This document shows positions 14,873 to 16,256 of a stretch of DNA of 16,256 nucleotides, piece by piece (within the stretch, counting starts at the first letter, position 1; every line of letters begins with the position of its first letter). Position numbers and translations under genes: made by a program. Under the pieces are notes generated by a model. The model had not been told where the DNA came from. It made no database searches and was given only the letters and a program-made list of their open reading frames with translations. Origin of the DNA: DATLNF01 sp046590575 (GTDB lineage: Bacteria; Actinomycetota; Actinomycetes; BP-191); the NCBI GenBank assembly GCA_046590575.1, contig JBKJUS010000171.1:1-16256 (forward strand), in the 5' to 3' direction.

Positions 14873-15529
14873 ATGAAGCGCAGAACGCTCGACTTCCTCT
14901 TCAGCGCAGGCGCGCTGGGTCTCGCTGGCCTGCTGGCGATCCTTGGTCTCGTCATGACGAGCAACGCCAACTTCTCCAAGGGCTACGTCGGGGACCAGCT
15001 GAGCCAGCAGAACATCACGTTCAAGCCCCTGGCGACTCTCACCGACGAGGAGAAGCAGGTCCCATGCCTGATCCGGTACGCCGGCCAGGCGCTCACCACA
15101 GGTGAGCAGGCCGAGTGCTATGCCAACGACTTCATCGGGCTGCACCTTAAGGCGATCGGCGACGGGAAGACCTTCGCCGACCTCGGCGCTCCGCAGAGCG
15201 CGCTCCGTACCCAGGTCGCGGACGCGGTGAAGGCCAACGACCCTGCGCTCCCCGCCTTGCAGAAGGAGTTGGCCGATATCACAGCGCAGCGCGACACCGT
15301 GTTCAAGGGTGAGACGCTCCGCGGGCTGCTGCTCACGTCGTTCGGGTTCAGCACATTGGGAGTCAAGGCTGCCCAGGCCGCGACCGTTGCCTACGGCGCT
15401 GCCGCGCTCCTAGGGCTGCTCGCGGTCGCCGGGTTCATCCACGCATTCCGGACCTCGAAGGATGAGGCGTTCGCTCCGACGGAGCGGGTCATCGACCTCA
15501 CCGCCGACAAGAAGCTCGCCCACGCATGA
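14873..15529 (+). CDS. Small membrane protein partnered with multicopper oxidase (often mislabelled LigA)
   Basis: A 218-residue protein with one transmembrane helix near the N-terminus (about 10-29), an extracytoplasmic region of about 120 residues with two cysteines (VPCLIRY and AECYAND, 21 residues apart), a helix-rich segment, and one or two closing helices (about 163-192) before a charged tail. ATG at 14873 has AAGGAG 6 nt upstream. Similar actinobacterial proteins are, as I recall, labelled aromatic ring-opening dioxygenase LigA in databases, but nothing here resembles a dioxygenase active site. Tight placement behind the oxidase suggests an operon and a supporting role at the membrane, such as anchoring or electron transfer; this is inference. 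Confidence 0.85.
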   Translation: MKRRTLDFLFSAGALGLAGLLAILGLVMTSNANFSKGYVGDQLSQQNITFKPLATLTDEEKQVPCLIRYAGQALTTGEQAECYANDFIGLHLKAIGDGKTFADLGAPQSALRTQVADAVKANDPALPALQKELADITAQRDTVFKGETLRGLLLTSFGFSTLGVKAAQAATVAYGAAALLGLLAVAGFIHAFRTSKDEAFAPTERVIDLTADKKLAHA

Positions 15530-15535
15530 GCCTCC

Positions 15536-15582
15536 GCGGTCACCTCGGCGCCGTGACAGCGGTAGTCGGGGTGACCGCTGTC
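15536..15582 (+). terminator. Candidate terminator: two mutually exclusive hairpins
   Basis: GCGGTCACC (15536-15544) pairs with GGTGACCGC (15570-15578), while GACAGCGGT (15555-15563) pairs with ACCGCTGTC (15574-15582) around a 10-nt loop. The arms overlap, so only one stem can form at a time. It lies 7 bp after the oxidase operon. There is no U-tract, so a factor-independent role is uncertain. Confidence 0.4.
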
Positions 15583-15643
15583 GTCGCACAAAGCCTGAGG
15601 TGCTGAGCCCGAAGTTTGATCGAGACGATGTGTGTGGCGATCC

Positions 15644-16093
15644 TTACTCAGGGTAGAGGGCACTGTGCGGCGGGGCTTCGCTGTCACCGGCATCCCCCCG
15701 CCCAGCCGCGGCGGAGCCCCGCTGCACCGGAATCTCTGCCCAGATGCACTTGCCGGTGCCGTGCCGCTCGACGCCCCACCGGCGGGTCACCGCCTCGACG
15801 ACGTGCATACCGCGGCCGCCCGCGGTACCCGGCGAAGGGGGGCGGGCTGCGGGACGCGTGCCGAGGTCGTCGTGTACCTCGAGGCGCAACGCGTCCTGCT
15901 CTGCCATGAGAGCCATTCGAACCGCCGATGCAGCGTGCACGATGGCGTTGGTGACCAACTCGCTGACGACGAGAGCGAGGTCATCGGCGACGTCGGACGG
16001 GATGCCCCACTCGGCGCAGGCCGCTCGGACGACGGCACGCGCGTGCGCGACTTCACGTTGATCAGGGGTGAAGTGGCGCTCGATCGCTCGCAT
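15644..16093 (-). CDS. RsbW-like ATP-binding regulatory protein (HATPase_c_2)
   Basis: A 149-residue protein that is almost entirely one GHKL ATPase domain of the anti-sigma-factor/serine-kinase type. The N-box is SELVTNAIVHA (N49), followed by EVHDDLGTRP and the glycine loop GGRGMHVVEAVTRRWG. Members bind sigma factors or phosphorylate anti-sigma antagonists; Streptomyces has dozens, mostly without an assigned partner. ATG at 16093 is chosen because GGAAGG lies 9 nt upstream and family members begin about 15 residues before HARAVVR; the frame is open to 16234 but the extension is low-complexity. No sigma factor or antagonist gene is adjacent in view, so its partner is unknown. Confidence 0.88.
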   Translation of the reverse strand: MRAIERHFTPDQREVAHARAVVRAACAEWGIPSDVADDLALVVSELVTNAIVHAASAVRMALMAEQDALRLEVHDDLGTRPAARPPSPGTAGGRGMHVVEAVTRRWGVERHGTGKCIWAEIPVQRGSAAAGRGDAGDSEAPPHSALYPE

Positions 16094-16220
16094 GGCGCGC
16101 AACCTTCCAAGCCTCTGGGCGGATGACACTGGTGGCGTCCCCGCGCTGCGCACAGACCAAACTGTCCGATTTGCGACATTTCCCGCACCTGACGCCAGTC
16201 CAGGCGCTGGGGCAGCCTCG

Positions 16221-16226
16221 TAGGGT
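16221..16226 (+). promoter_or_regulatory. Candidate leaderless -10 box (TAGGGT)
   Basis: TAGGGT ends 6 nt before the ATG at 16233, the spacing expected for a leaderless actinobacterial gene. No matching -35 is visible. GGG 8 nt before the ATG could alternatively be a weak ribosome site. Confidence 0.35.
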
Positions 16227-16232
16227 GAACGC

Positions 16233-16256
16233 ATGGGAAGTGCGCGGGTCCATCTC
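16233..16256 (+). CDS. Possible start of a gene leaving the window
   Basis: ATG at 16233 opens a frame of eight codons (MGSARVHL) before the window ends. It is divergent from the RsbW-like gene, and the upstream TAGGGT supports a start here. Nothing can be said about the product. Confidence 0.35.

Overview
The window reads as chromosomal DNA of a high-GC Gram-positive actinobacterium. The evidence is GC-rich third codon positions, frequent GTG starts, at least one leaderless-looking start (TAnnnT about 7 nt before the start codon), a DevR/DevS-type two-component pair, a Streptomyces-type RsbW-like ATPase and a two-domain multicopper oxidase. I cannot name the genus. I saw no tRNA, rRNA, CRISPR array, insertion sequence or phage gene.

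Layout. (1) 2-2028, plus strand: two tandem secreted proteins of unknown function built from one shared four-cysteine domain (one copy, then two copies plus a C-terminal membrane anchor). The first is cut by the window edge. (2) 1920-4042, minus: a KdpE-like response regulator translationally coupled to a short KdpD-like kinase. Divergent from them at 4205-6172, plus, is a KimA-type APC potassium transporter. The 162-bp divergent region carries an 11-bp-period direct repeat that could be the regulator's site. (3) 6259-7803, minus: an uncharacterised lipoprotein and an uncharacterised membrane protein. (4) 8163-11150, plus: a large secreted subtilase of plant cucumisin-like architecture, with a dyad-rich repeat cluster upstream and a strong terminator hairpin downstream. 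(5) 11223-15529: a DevR/DosR-like regulator (minus), divergent from a DevS/DosT-like kinase with a single haem-type GAF domain (plus), a two-CBS protein resembling Hrp1 (minus), then a two-domain multicopper oxidase and a small membrane protein (plus). A DevR-box-like dyad lies between the CBS gene and the oxidase gene. (6) 15644-16093, minus: an RsbW-like ATPase, facing away from a gene start that leaves the window at 16233.

Two functional units stand out. The first is a compact potassium module: a Kdp-type sensor/regulator pair without Kdp pump genes in view, paired with a different transporter family, KimA. The second is a candidate hypoxia/redox module in which a one-GAF haem kinase and DevR would control, through a shared divergent site, a CBS protein and a copper oxidase operon. 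Its parts are individually recognisable; the arrangement and the single-GAF sensor are the less usual features.

Most gene-free stretches are under 230 bp. The only one above 300 bp is 7804-8162, which holds the repeat cluster and the protease leader.
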